A DNA stretch of 64,000 nt from NCBI GenBank assembly GCA_023437365.1, contig JAEZGK010000056.1:62001-126000 (forward strand), in the 5' to 3' direction. Positions 17,379-25,679 of this stretch are shown here, one piece after another. The DNA comes from Bacillota bacterium (GTDB taxonomy: Bacteria > Bacillota > Clostridia > Lachnospirales > Lachnospiraceae). Numbering within the stretch: position 1 is the first letter of the stretch; each line of letters starts with the position of its first letter. The notes beneath the pieces were generated by a model that worked only from the letters and a program-made list of their open reading frames with translations, had not been told where the DNA came from and ran no database searches. Position numbers and translations under genes: made by a program.

Positions 17379-17501
17379 ATGCTAAAAGTATTGAGATCAA
17401 TTTTCCTATTTTTAAGACGACTTTTTTTGTTCATAGGAAAATTCCTTAGAAGAATTTTTAGAGCAATTGCTTGTTTTTTAAAAAAATTATTCTGTAAATA
17501 A
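17379..17501 (+). CDS. Candidate 40-residue cationic amphipathic peptide
   Basis: AGGAGGTGA, a near-perfect Shine-Dalgarno, sits five bases before an ATG that opens 40 codons: MLKVLRSIFLFLRRLFLFIG, then KFLRRIFRAIACFLKKLFCK and TAA. It has eleven Lys/Arg residues, no acidic residue, and two Cys near the C-terminus (31 and 39). Basic residues recur every three to four positions, so a continuous amphipathic helix is expected. Such composition is typical of leaderless bacteriocins, membrane-active toxins or type I toxins; which of these is unknown. It lies antisense to the untranslated tail of a truncated HAD gene. No export or immunity gene is adjacent. Confidence 0.5.
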   Translation: MLKVLRSIFLFLRRLFLFIGKFLRRIFRAIACFLKKLFCK

Positions 17502-17504
17502 AAC

Positions 17505-17947
17505 GGTTTTTGAATTCCCAGTTCATAAGAAAGGTAAACAGCGTTAAAATAAGGGAACAGTTCGCTTCTTCGAATAACATCTGCTTCCTCAGAAAAGCAA
17601 TTACTTATTAATCCCACCAGAAATCCCTTTTTCTTTAATGTCGAAAGCATCGGAATAATTTCATTATGTAATTGTCTAAAGCACTCTTCCTTTGCGGTTA
17701 TTCGTTTTTCTACGATTTTATTTAGAAGCGCTTCGGAAAAACAATGATTCTCTCTAAGAATGATTTCCAAGGTTTCCTCTAGTGTTAGCTTTCCTATTGT
17801 GCGTTCATATTCCGTCGAACGCCAAAGTGCCTGAAATTTATCTTCCGGAATTCCTGCATCCTCTGCCATCTGCTTTCCAAAATATAGTGGACTATGATAA
17901 TGCGTAATTAATGTTTCAAACATATCAAAAATTACTGCTCTAGTCAT
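17505..17947 (-). pseudogene. 3'-truncated HAD-family hydrolase
   Basis: The gene starts well: AGGAAGG seven bases before ATG 17947, then AVIFDMFETLITHYH with the nucleophilic Asp of HAD motif I. GLISNCFSEEADVI is motif II, and SYELGIQKP begins motif III. At about 17505 homology stops. The normal continuation (KPD..IF and the motif IV acidic pair) is missing and the frame runs on into unrelated sequence to 17225. The enzyme would lack the Mg2+-binding acidic loop and part of the core, so it is very likely inactive. The breakpoint lies directly beside the cationic peptide ORF, suggesting an insertion or deletion there. Confidence 0.75.
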
Positions 17948-17967
17948 TATTTTTCCTTCCTGTAAAT

Positions 17968-18477
17968 TCAAAAATGACACAAGTTTTTTAATGCATCTCT
18001 AAAAAGATTTGCAGTTTCTTGATAATCTACCAGAATTCCTTCTTCTTTTACGAAATTCTGATATCCGATAGTTTCGCCTTTTAATCTCGGTAAGAGCTGG
18101 AAGTGCAAATGATTTCTTTTTCCGTCACAGATTGTGCACATATACACCTTCTCAGCACCTAATATTTCTTTATGTAATTTTATAATAGCATTTGATATTT
18201 TTAGTATGTGAGTACCTAAATCTATAGGCATTTCCGAAATATCTTCATAGTGCTGTTTTGAAACTATGATTGTTTGTCCTGTAGCTCTTGGAAACTTTTC
18301 AAATTGACATCTCACCAATTCATCTTCATAAATAATCAAGCCATCATCGGGAAAAATATCTCCAGAAATAAAGTTCTGACAGGAAAAACAAATACCTTTC
18401 TCCTGGTAACTCATTATCATTTCTCTTCTTTGGATTAGTAATAGTTCTTCCTCTTTATTCAATCTCTTTATATACAT
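17968..18477 (-). CDS. HIT-family (histidine triad) hydrolase
   Basis: A 169-residue protein with the histidine-triad motif near the C-terminus as RNHLHFQLLPR (about 124-134): two His plus a Gln in the third position, as in some divergent HIT proteins. The N-terminus has CFSC (about 30-33), a typical zinc pair of the HIT/GalT-like fold. HIT proteins hydrolyse nucleotide-phosphoramidates or dinucleotides; the substrate is unknown. GGAGTG lies about eight bases before ATG 18477. It is 20 bp upstream of the truncated HAD gene, so the two were probably co-transcribed. Confidence 0.75.
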   Translation of the reverse strand: MYIKRLNKEEELLLIQRREMIMSYQEKGICFSCQNFISGDIFPDDGLIIYEDELVRCQFEKFPRATGQTIIVSKQHYEDISEMPIDLGTHILKISNAIIKLHKEILGAEKVYMCTICDGKRNHLHFQLLPRLKGETIGYQNFVKEEGILVDYQETANLFRDALKNLCHF

Positions 18478-18593
18478 TATCTATCACTCCACTCAAAAAC
18501 TGTTATTTCATTGGAAACACTTGATATATTACTAACTAAATGGGTTATATTTCATCAGGCTTTCCCCTGTCTGATTAATAAATATTGCTCTTT

Positions 18594-19094
18594 TTATTCT
18601 CCATCTAGATAGTTTACCTCAGAATCAATCTTGAATGACTTTTGCATATCCCCAGTCAAAACACGTACATTACCCGAGTTGGGATAGATAACTACCTCCG
18701 GTGAACTTACAGTATGAACATCAAGATAATGAAGCGGTTCCTTTGAATGATTGGTCAACATATGCGCGCCGTTTTCGTTTGGAGGCAATACGATTACATC
18801 ACCTTCAGAAACTTCAATATCACCCTTTGGTGTTTTTAACGTCGCCATTCCGGAGATAATATAAAATACTTCTTCATTCCCTGTATGCTGATGATATGGA
18901 TAATTACTCTTTTCCGGTAGTAGTGTATAGAAATTAACACTTAGCTTTCCCTCTCCGCTTCTGTAGGATGAAGCAACCTCATTTCTTTGAAATTCAAATG
19001 CTTGTTCATGCTTACCATCCCGGTCATAAAAAAGATTTAAATTGAAATCACTATACTGTACGGTCTTTACATTTTGAATTATCAATTCTTGCAT
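18594..19094 (-). CDS. Cupin-domain protein
   Basis: A 166-residue single-cupin protein. PYHQHTGNEEVFYIISG (about 66-82) is cupin motif 1 with two His and a Glu that bind a metal, and GDVIVLPPNENGAHML (about 97-112) is motif 2 with its His. Single-domain cupins include isomerases, dioxygenases and sugar- or auxin-binding proteins, so the reaction cannot be named. GTAGGAGGT stands eight bases before the ATG. It is likely monocistronic. Confidence 0.8.
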   Translation of the reverse strand: MQELIIQNVKTVQYSDFNLNLFYDRDGKHEQAFEFQRNEVASSYRSGEGKLSVNFYTLLPEKSNYPYHQHTGNEEVFYIISGMATLKTPKGDIEVSEGDVIVLPPNENGAHMLTNHSKEPLHYLDVHTVSSPEVVIYPNSGNVRVLTGDMQKSFKIDSEVNYLDGE

Positions 19095-19403
19095 GGTCTC
19101 TTACCTCCTACAAATTTTACTACTCTTACTGTTCTATATAGATTTATAGCCATCTTATCTCAGAAGTAAATATTTTCACTATTATGAAAGACAGCGTATA
19201 AATTCATATATGCATTAGCCAAGCAAGGTATGGTTAGGTTTGATCATTGAGTAACATTTTGAAATTTCTGCAAAACATCATTCAGTAGCTTTCCCGCAAC
19301 AAACCTATTGTAACATATATCTATAAATCATTCCATCAGTTTCCTTTTCTGTTATTTATCTTGTCATTAATCTGAGTAACTCTTCTCTCATTAGCTATAG
19401 TAA
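19095..19403. other. Intergenic stretch without recognised content
   Basis: Between the cupin gene start and the arsenic-operon terminator I see only AT-rich DNA with no open frame of note. A TATGTTACAAT-type -10 on the minus strand near 19308-19318 could belong to the cupin promoter. Confidence 0.4.
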
Positions 19404-19441
19404 TTAAAATAAGACTGCTGCATTACTAATTTGCAGCAGTC
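19404..19441 (-). terminator. Terminator of the arsR-acr3 operon
   Basis: On the minus strand a perfect nine-pair stem, GACTGCTGC / GCAGCAGTC, encloses eleven bases and is followed by TTATTTTAATT. It lies 39 bp past the acr3 stop codon. Confidence 0.8.
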
Positions 19442-19479
19442 TCATCGAACACAATCATTTTGATGATAAGGATAGCAGT

Positions 19480-20559
19480 CTAATTACCCTTAATCTCCTC
19501 CAAGATATCAGTGGTATCCGGAAACCAATGCGTAGTCTTATTTGCTATCTTTACAAGGATTAGCATAACCGGTACCTCTGTAAGTACTCCCACTGTCGTC
19601 GCAAGTGCAGATGGCGAATCCATACCAAAGAGTGCTATGGCAACCGCTACAGCCAATTCAAAGAAGTTCGAAGCCCCAATCATCCCAGCCGGTGCTGCAA
19701 TATTATGAGGCAGCTTTAATAATTTACACGGTAGATAAGCGATAAAGAATATGATAAAGGTCTGGATAATCAAGGGTATTGCAATCAGTATAATATGAAG
19801 CGGATTCCCTAAGATCACTTCTCCCTGGAAGGAAAACAATAAAACCAGAGTGAGAAGTAGTCCAATTATGGTTGCATTATCGAATTTTGGTAAAAAATCC
19901 TTCTCAAAATATTCTAAACCCTTTCTTCCGGTAATCATCAGTCTTGTAATGATTCCGGCAGACAGAGGAATAACTACGAAAAGGATCACAGATAGGATTA
20001 AGGTATCCCAGGGAACGGAAACATCACTGACACCCAGAAGGAACTTAACAATCGGTACAAACGCAATCAGGATGATCAGATCGTTGGTGGCTACCTGAAC
20101 TACCGTATAGGCTGGATTCCCCTTAGTTAACTGGCTCCATACAAATACCATTGCTGTACACGGTGCTGCACCCAACAGAACTGCTCCTGCAAGATATTCT
20201 TTGCCCAGTTCTGCCGGGATGATTCCTCCGAATATCACATAGAAGAATAGGACAGCTAAACCATACATCGTAAAAGGCTTGATTAACCAATTCGTAACCC
20301 AGGTTACAAATAACCCTTTCGGATTCTTTCCTACATTTTTGATGCTTTGAAAATCCACCTTCATCATCATTGGATAAATCATTACCCAGATCAGGATAGC
20401 AGTCGGTATGGATACATTGGCATATTCGAATTGGTCGAAGAAGTCGGGAATAAATGGCATAACTTTACCGATCACTATTCCAACCACCATACATAAAGCC
20501 ACCCAAATTGATAAGTACTTCTGAAAAAATCCTATTTCTGCCGTCTGCTGTCTTCTCAT
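19480..20559 (-). CDS. acr3: Arsenite efflux transporter, Acr3 family
   Basis: A 359-residue protein with ten predicted membrane segments, the usual Acr3 size. GAAPCTAMVFVWSQLTKGNP (130-149) is the fourth-helix signature with the essential Cys at 134, and EVPVMLILVKI near the C-terminus carries the conserved helix-nine Glu. It exports arsenite, As(III), driven by the proton gradient, without an ATPase partner. Its start codon overlaps the arsR stop by four bases (ATGA), so the two are translationally coupled. The operon is expected to be derepressed by arsenite or antimonite through ArsR. Confidence 0.93.
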   Translation of the reverse strand: MRRQQTAEIGFFQKYLSIWVALCMVVGIVIGKVMPFIPDFFDQFEYANVSIPTAILIWVMIYPMMMKVDFQSIKNVGKNPKGLFVTWVTNWLIKPFTMYGLAVLFFYVIFGGIIPAELGKEYLAGAVLLGAAPCTAMVFVWSQLTKGNPAYTVVQVATNDLIILIAFVPIVKFLLGVSDVSVPWDTLILSVILFVVIPLSAGIITRLMITGRKGLEYFEKDFLPKFDNATIIGLLLTLVLLFSFQGEVILGNPLHIILIAIPLIIQTFIIFFIAYLPCKLLKLPHNIAAPAGMIGASNFFELAVAVAIALFGMDSPSALATTVGVLTEVPVMLILVKIANKTTHWFPDTTDILEEIKGN

Positions 20560-20924
20560 ATCTTAACTCTCCTTTTACTATTCATTTTGGTCATGGAACA
20601 GATATCCTTCGTTAGGCAGATCTCGCATTCCTCCATGTCCTTCTGATAGGTTTTCAGCCCCTTCAGTATTCTTTGAAGATACTCCCAAAGCTCTTGATTG
20701 TCCTCCTTGAACTGCTCGCTGATTCTGTAATAAGCCCATTGTGCCTCCTTATAGCCTTCAAGAATTTTGCAGTTTTTAAGTACTGTCAGATGCCTCGATG
20801 CATTTGATTGTGTCATTTTCAAGCAGGCCTCTATCTCGCATACACACATAGGACGGATCATGAGAACGGATAAAATTCTCAGTCTGCTTTCCTCTGACAA
20901 AGCTTTAAATAATTGATCAATCAA
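20556..20924 (-). CDS. arsR: ArsR-family arsenic-responsive repressor
   Basis: A winged-helix repressor of 122 residues. MCVCEIE (26-32) holds the Cys pair (27, 29) that binds arsenite on the recognition helix, and MTQSNASRHLTVLKN is the DNA-recognition helix. Extra Cys occur at the C-terminus (CEICLTKDIC). The frame is open upstream to an ATG at 20966, but AAAGGGGGG lies seven bases before a TTG at 20924 and I start there. It dissociates from DNA when arsenite binds. It is the first gene of an operon with acr3; arsC lies just upstream on the same strand. Confidence 0.9.
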   Translation of the reverse strand: MIDQLFKALSEESRLRILSVLMIRPMCVCEIEACLKMTQSNASRHLTVLKNCKILEGYKEAQWAYYRISEQFKEDNQELWEYLQRILKGLKTYQKDMEECEICLTKDICSMTKMNSKRRVKI

Positions 20925-20975
20925 CCATCTGCCCCCCTTTATATTGATATATGAGCATATATGCATATTCTATGC

Positions 20976-20992
20976 ATCAAATCGATATTGAT
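20976..20992. promoter_or_regulatory. ArsR-type operator
   Basis: ATCAA-ATCGATA-TTGAT is an inverted repeat with seven bases between the halves, as in ArsR/SmtB operators. It lies 52 bp upstream of the arsR start, between arsC and arsR. A second, wider pairing (TTGAT at 20944 with ATCAA at 20976) also exists. Repression of arsR-acr3 by ArsR is inferred. Confidence 0.55.
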
Positions 20993-21098
20993 GCCTTATC
21001 TATTGAAGCATTTTCAATATTTGTTTTCTACTTGTACCCTGTTATAAACTCATTTCATTCTAATGCTTCTTATCTTTCACCTGATGACAAATACAAGC

Positions 21099-21548
21099 TT
21101 ATTCCAGTAGCTCCGCAAAGCCAGCAGCATTGCTTAAATGATCTTTTAAAATTAATCTTTCCTTTAAATCTTTGATTTTACGCTCAATCATACTGATCGT
21201 CTTTAAAAATTCCTCGTCACTCTTGCCGGAAGGATCCTCCAGCCCCCAGTCCTCACGCAGCTTACAGGGCAATACAGGGCAGCTAACATTGCAGCCCATG
21301 GTAATTACCACATCCGGAGCCGGTATTGCACTGATTAATTTGCTAGATTGGGATTGCTCCATATCGATGCCGTATACCTGTCTCATCAATCTTATCGCAT
21401 CAGGATTAATATGGTCCTTCGCCTCAGTACCTGCCGAATAGCTCTCAAACACATCGTCTGCAAGTAATTTTCCCAAAGCCTCCGCGATCTGACTTCTGCA
21501 GGAATTATGAACACAAACAAAGGCAACCTTAGGCTTCTCTGAATACAT
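21099..21548 (-). CDS. arsC: Thioredoxin-coupled arsenate reductase
   Basis: A 149-residue low-molecular-weight phosphatase-fold protein. CVHNSCR (12-18) is the C-x5-R anion loop with nucleophile Cys12. The redox cysteines are CNVSCPVLPC (86-95), and DPSG (about 105-108) supplies the general acid. This combination defines the Gram-positive (pI258-type) ArsC, which reduces arsenate to arsenite using thioredoxin. It lies upstream of arsR-acr3 on the same strand, separated by 174 bp that contain the ArsR operator, so it may be read from its own promoter. AAGGAGG is 13 bases upstream of the ATG, with GGAG closer. Confidence 0.9.
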   Translation of the reverse strand: MYSEKPKVAFVCVHNSCRSQIAEALGKLLADDVFESYSAGTEAKDHINPDAIRLMRQVYGIDMEQSQSSKLISAIPAPDVVITMGCNVSCPVLPCKLREDWGLEDPSGKSDEEFLKTISMIERKIKDLKERLILKDHLSNAAGFAELLE

Positions 21549-21616
21549 TGCTCCAGTTTTTCCTCCTTCCTATGCATTCTGCATCACCAACTATCTTATC
21601 ATAACTAGAAATGAAG

Positions 21617-21740
21617 CTATTCCCATATGAGTTCCTGGAATTTTTTAAAACTTTCCATGCTGATTCTGATGCTCTGTATTTCAACATGAATGGTATAATC
21701 CTGCTCTATCCCGCCTGTTCCGATGTCAACAATTGCCTCT
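21617..21740 (-). pseudogene. Short coding-like remnant of unknown origin
   Basis: On the minus strand a 40-codon stretch (EAIVDIGTGGIEQDYTIHVE, then QSIRISMESFKKFQELIWE and a stop) reads like the C-terminus of a protein, but stop codons lie just upstream in the same frame and there is no start or ribosome site. It lies between cwlD and arsC. I cannot name the family. Confidence 0.25.
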
Positions 21741-21876
21741 TACTGCTCATGGCTGTTGATTCCTCATTGTTGTCAAACCAATGATATTAATTCACAGGAA
21801 TGCATCAGAATGATAGAGTGGATGGAATGTTATTCTAATTATAACAGTTTTGTTGTAATCGTAAATAGGAATTCAA

Positions 21877-22629
21877 TCATTGGATGATAAGTTGGTTCTT
21901 GGATGCAGGCGGCTCATCTGCATAATTATCCTCATTAATATATGTTTTGATATATTCCATTACTCCAAGATGAATTGCCCAGGCTATCTTATCCTGATAT
22001 TTATCCTCCGCCAAAAGAGCCGCCTCCCTTCTGTTGGTTAGAAAACCGCATTCAACAATGACCAGCGGGCAGCTGGAGTATCTTAGCAGATAATAGCTGC
22101 TATTTGGCTTTGCTAGTCTGTGGTTACCGTCCATCATAGTCTTTTTTATGGTTTCCTGTAATAAGTCGGCCAGCTTCTGTCCTTGATCGGAGCCCTCATA
22201 ATAAAATACCTGAGCGCCACGGGAAGCTTCCTGAGAAAAGCTGTTTTGATGAATACTGATGGCAAAGACGGCTTCACTGCCATTTATGATTTTTATACGA
22301 TTATTCATATCTGTTCGCTTTTTGTCGACATCTGATTTCTTATATAAACCATTTTCGTCCTTGCGGGTCATGACAACCTTAATATTCTCAAGCTCCATAA
22401 ATTTTTTTAGTTTATAGGCTATGCTTAAATTTATATCCCTTTCTAGAGTATGATTTAATCCTACTTTTCCCGGATCAAACCCTCCATGTCCAGCATCGAT
22501 TACTATTGTTATGCCTTCGGGACGGTGCAGTACAAGGCGTCTGATTCTACCGTAGTTTTGGTACAGGCTGACCGCTGCTATGACTGCAAAGAGAAATAAT
22601 GATACTATCACCCAATACTTTTTTTTCAA
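21877..22629 (-). CDS. cwlD: N-acetylmuramoyl-L-alanine amidase, CwlD-like
   Basis: A 250-residue protein with an N-terminal signal anchor (about 5-24) and an Amidase_3 catalytic domain (about 40-235). The zinc site is visible: H48 in DAGHGG, E63 in TLERDINLS, the His of SIHQNSF (about 127) and the catalytic Glu of VECGFLTN. In spore formers CwlD removes side peptides so that muramic-delta-lactam can form in the spore cortex; a size of about 240 residues with a signal anchor fits. It stands alone here. The assignment to CwlD rather than another amidase is good but not certain. Confidence 0.8.
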   Translation of the reverse strand: MKKKYWVIVSLFLFAVIAAVSLYQNYGRIRRLVLHRPEGITIVIDAGHGGFDPGKVGLNHTLERDINLSIAYKLKKFMELENIKVVMTRKDENGLYKKSDVDKKRTDMNNRIKIINGSEAVFAISIHQNSFSQEASRGAQVFYYEGSDQGQKLADLLQETIKKTMMDGNHRLAKPNSSYYLLRYSSCPLVIVECGFLTNRREAALLAEDKYQDKIAWAIHLGVMEYIKTYINEDNYADEPPASKNQLIIQ

Positions 22630-22814
22630 AGGCTTATACCTGAGGCGTTATTATTATAATCATATGTTACATTCTTTCAAAAATTAATCATTATTTAGTA
22701 ATAGATTAACTATGTCTATGTCAGGCTGTTGCTTTACTGTTCTATTACGATCATAGCAAGAACAAAGTGTCAGCCCGCTGACACTTTCGAGCCCGAGCGG
22801 ATTGCGAAGCAATA

Positions 22815-22912
22815 ACTTCCGAACGCTTATGCAATAAGCGTTTATTCGCTGAGGTGCGCATCCCAAAGCGAACTTGTTCGCTATGCGTAGCATTTTTATG
22901 TAATAGGTCGCA
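22815..22912 (+). repeat. 98-bp direct repeat, copy 1
   Basis: Matches 23947-24044 at 94 of 98 positions in the same orientation. It contains nested palindromes: AACGCTTA-TGCAA-TAAGCGTT and AGCGAAC-TT-GTTCGCT. The pair brackets the SIMPL gene. The structure is that of a REP-like or MITE-like foldback element. Confidence 0.8.
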
Positions 22913-22926
22913 ATTTCTATTACATA

Positions 22927-22964
22927 AAAAATTGTTCTGCAGATTATTCTACAGAACAATTTTC
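22927..22964 (-). terminator. Terminator after the SIMPL gene
   Basis: AAATTGTTCTG and CAGAACAATTT form a stem around 12 bases; on the minus strand it is followed by TTTTTTATG. It lies 53 bp past the SIMPL stop codon. The strong symmetry allows it to act in both directions. Confidence 0.7.
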
Positions 22965-23016
22965 TTATCTAATAGTTTATGTATTTCTTTCATTGCTTCC
23001 CGGTTGATCTCGCAGC

Positions 23017-23766
23017 TTATTTAGCAATTTCGAACTGGCAATGAACAACTGCTGTAATTTCCTTCTCCAGTGAAGAGGTATCATTGATACCGTAATCGGA
23101 GATTTCATTGGAATACAGAGGTGTGATCTGCATTACACCCATATCGGCGTATGTTAAATCACCAAGCTTATTCCCGGCATTTTCACAAATCATTTCGGCA
23201 CGTTTCTTGGCATCCGCAGTTGCTTCCGCGAGCATACTAACCTTCAGATCAGCAAGCTTGGTATAGAAGTACTGGGGAGGATCGGATTGAAATGCCACAT
23301 CCTCACTTAACAGTTCTGTAGCTTTACGGGAAATATCTGTGATCTTATCAATCTCGTTGGAGCTAATCGTTATTGTCTCGCTTAAGTTGTAGGTGTCAAC
23401 GATATTGGTATAAACTCCATAGTCATTCATCACATAATTGATGTTCGTATTAATGGAAGAAAATACGATATCCTCTTTCGCAATTCCCTGCTTCATCAGA
23501 TATTCAGAGACCTTTTGTTTGCTGGTTTCAAGCTTTGCATAAGCATCCTGCATCTGATTGGATTGTGTGCTAAAGCTTCCGGTCCAGACAATCATGTCTG
23601 AGGTGATCTTCTGTTTTGCGGAGCCTGTAACAACGATATTGGTTCTAGATGATTTCACTTCAACTACTCCGTTTATCAAAATCGTTGAAGAAGCAATTGC
23701 CCCAATGACTAAGATTATTGCTACGATAATGTTGCTTATTGCCCTCTTGCTGCTGAATTCATTCAT
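23017..23766 (-). CDS. SIMPL-domain (DUF541) membrane-anchored protein
   Basis: A 249-residue protein with a signal anchor at about residues 10-31 and a SIMPL/DUF541 domain over about 40-247. Typical blocks are VTGSAKQKITSDMIVWTGSF, MKQGIAKEDI and AEATADAKKRAEMICENAGN. Members are periplasmic or cell-surface proteins of unclear role, linked to stress tolerance. An insertion or swap of this single gene between two 98-bp direct repeats is possible. GAAGGGAGTA precedes the ATG at 23766. Confidence 0.85.
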   Translation of the reverse strand: MNEFSSKRAISNIIVAIILVIGAIASSTILINGVVEVKSSRTNIVVTGSAKQKITSDMIVWTGSFSTQSNQMQDAYAKLETSKQKVSEYLMKQGIAKEDIVFSSINTNINYVMNDYGVYTNIVDTYNLSETITISSNEIDKITDISRKATELLSEDVAFQSDPPQYFYTKLADLKVSMLAEATADAKKRAEMICENAGNKLGDLTYADMGVMQITPLYSNEISDYGINDTSSLEKEITAVVHCQFEIAK

Positions 23767-23946
23767 AATATACTCCCTTCATCCAACTGTATACTGTAAA
23801 ATTCATGTCATATGATGGAGTTGATCCACCCATTTACAGTATAACTATATAATACCTATATTCTCAAGTCAACTTCATATCCATTAAGATTTCTTTAAGT
23901 TTCTTTTAACATTATTAATTTATTTGAATGATATCTTGTATCAATT

Positions 23947-24044
23947 ACTTCCGAACGCATATGCAATAAGCGTTTATTCGCTGAGGTGCGCATCCCAAAG
24001 CGAACTTGTTCGCTATGCGGAGCGTTTTTATGTAATAGGACGCA
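23947..24044 (+). repeat. 98-bp direct repeat, copy 2
   Basis: Partner of 22815-22912 with four mismatches. It lies between the SIMPL gene and the MerR terminator. Together the copies define a 1.2-kb unit that could be deleted or amplified by recombination. Confidence 0.8.
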
Positions 24045-24063
24045 CTTTCCTATTGAATATAAA

Positions 24064-24087
24064 GGAGTAGGAGAAACCTCCTACCCC
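24064..24087 (-). terminator. Terminator after the merR-type gene
   Basis: On the minus strand GGGGTAGGAG-GTTT-CTCCTACTCC is followed by TTTATATTC. It lies 34 bp beyond the MerR-family stop codon. Confidence 0.65.
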
Positions 24088-24120
24088 GGATTCTTAGATA
24101 TTATATAGTTATTCTTCCGG

Positions 24121-24495
24121 CTACTTCAGCCCTTCTTCCAACATCTTCACTGTGTGATCATAACTCTCTATCTTATAATCCAAACGTTCTATCGTCTTTT
24201 TCAGCTCCTCCATCCGTTGGGCCAGGACACTGCGCTGCTCAATCAGGAGTTCTCTTCTTGCTTTCACTGTGGAATCCCCCTGTTGGAACAGATTTACATA
24301 TTCTATCAGTACCTCGATGGGAAGTCCTGCACTTCTCATACATTTAATAAATTCCACCCATCTACAATCATCCTCAGAATAATCCCTTAGACCACTCTTA
24401 TTCCTCATAACACCTGGAAGAAGACCAATCCGTTCATAATAACGCAGGGTATCCTGTGATAAATCATATCTTTTACTAACTTCTGCAATTGTCAT
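24121..24495 (-). CDS. MerR-family transcriptional regulator
   Basis: A 124-residue regulator. MTIAEVSKRYDLSQDTLRYY (1-20) is the MerR winged-helix start, with ERIGLLPG following, and residues 75-120 form the dimerising coiled coil. No conserved metal-binding Cys are present at the effector end (the only Cys are in the DNA-binding half), so it is of the drug, aldehyde or stress-sensing type. It lies 139 bp downstream of the aldo-keto reductase gene on the same strand. The MerR-type promoter ahead of that gene is its probable target, which would make the pair an autoregulated unit. Confidence 0.88.
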   Translation of the reverse strand: MTIAEVSKRYDLSQDTLRYYERIGLLPGVMRNKSGLRDYSEDDCRWVEFIKCMRSAGLPIEVLIEYVNLFQQGDSTVKARRELLIEQRSVLAQRMEELKKTIERLDYKIESYDHTVKMLEEGLK

Positions 24496-24634
24496 ACAAA
24501 TCCTCCATTTCTGCCCAATATAAGAACATTCGCCGTTCTTCCATAGTGTGAAGATACATTCGGGTTCACACTTTCCTCCCCCTCTGACTATGGATATCCT
24601 CTATATCCTTCTTGAATAAAGCGTATCCTACAAT

Positions 24635-25603
24635 TTATAAAGCACCTACGATATTATGTGCTGAATATCGTTCCTCCAGATAATCGATATCCTCCTTGCT
24701 CAGTGTAATCTCGAAGCTTCCAACCGCATCATCGAAATATTTCGCTTTTGTTGCTCCGATGATCGGCGAAGTCACTCCCTTGGCAAAATGCCAAGCCAAT
24801 GCAATCTGAGTCATCGTACAATTATACTTTTGGGCAAGTTCTGATACCCTGTCCACAATTTCCATATCAGAATCCTTGGTTTTATCATATTTTCCGGCAG
24901 CAACAACGTCAGTCTGACTTCTTAATGTTTCGGCAGACCAAGGTCTGGATAATCTTCCTGCCGCAAGAGGACTGTAGGGGGTCAATACTACACCCTGCTC
25001 CTTACAAATTGGAATCATTTCTCTCTCATCCTCGCGATATAGAAGATTATAATGATTCTGCATGGATACAAATTTTGTCCAACCATTCTTCTCCGCAGTA
25101 TTTTGAAGCTTTGCAAACTGATAGCCATACATAGCTGAGGCCCCGATCGCACGCACTTTTCCTGATTGTACGACCTTATGGAGTGCTTCCATCGTCTCTT
25201 CCACCGGTGTATCATAATCAAAACGGTGAATAATCAAAAGATCCACGTAATCCGTTCCCAGGCGCTTCAGGGAGCCCTCGAGTTCTCTCGGGATAGCCTC
25301 CTTGGACAGATGACCTTCATTGAAATATACTTTAGTTGCGATTACTACTTTATCACGGGCAACATTTTTTCGGAGCGCAGCTCCCAGATATTCTTCACTG
25401 GTACCGGCTGAATATACATTTGCAGTATCAAAAAAATTAATACCAAGCGCCAGGGCATGCTTAATTATTGCTTCACTTTCGAAAGTATTCAGTGTCCAAG
25501 CATGCATATTACTTGCCGGATCACCAAAACTCATACAGCCCACACATAATCTTGATACCTCAATCCCAGAGTTACCTAATTTTGCATACTTCATATCGCT
25601 CAT
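24635..25603 (-). CDS. Aldo/keto reductase
   Basis: A 322-residue TIM-barrel oxidoreductase of the YghZ/YakC-like AKR group. The catalytic tetrad is visible: D59 and Y64 in FDTANVY, K91 in IATKVYF and H126 in LLIIHRF. The C-terminal SPIIGATKAKYFDDAV binds the NADPH phosphate. It reduces aldehydes or ketones with NADPH. The open frame begins at 25618, but GGAGG lies eight bases before the ATG at 25603 (MSDMKYAKLG), so that start is used. It is transcribed from a MerR-type promoter at 25680-25710. Confidence 0.9.
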   Translation of the reverse strand: MSDMKYAKLGNSGIEVSRLCVGCMSFGDPASNMHAWTLNTFESEAIIKHALALGINFFDTANVYSAGTSEEYLGAALRKNVARDKVVIATKVYFNEGHLSKEAIPRELEGSLKRLGTDYVDLLIIHRFDYDTPVEETMEALHKVVQSGKVRAIGASAMYGYQFAKLQNTAEKNGWTKFVSMQNHYNLLYREDEREMIPICKEQGVVLTPYSPLAAGRLSRPWSAETLRSQTDVVAAGKYDKTKDSDMEIVDRVSELAQKYNCTMTQIALAWHFAKGVTSPIIGATKAKYFDDAVGSFEITLSKEDIDYLEERYSAHNIVGAL

Positions 25604-25679
25604 ACTTTCATCCTCCATTGTTTCACTTCTGTATCCGCTTTCTCAGTAAAAGTAGCATGGATTGCATGTCTCTTATATT

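Noticed and set aside
22684..22959. 91-codon minus-strand frame
   Set aside because: It runs through the 98-bp palindromic repeat, lacks a ribosome site and reads as low-quality protein.
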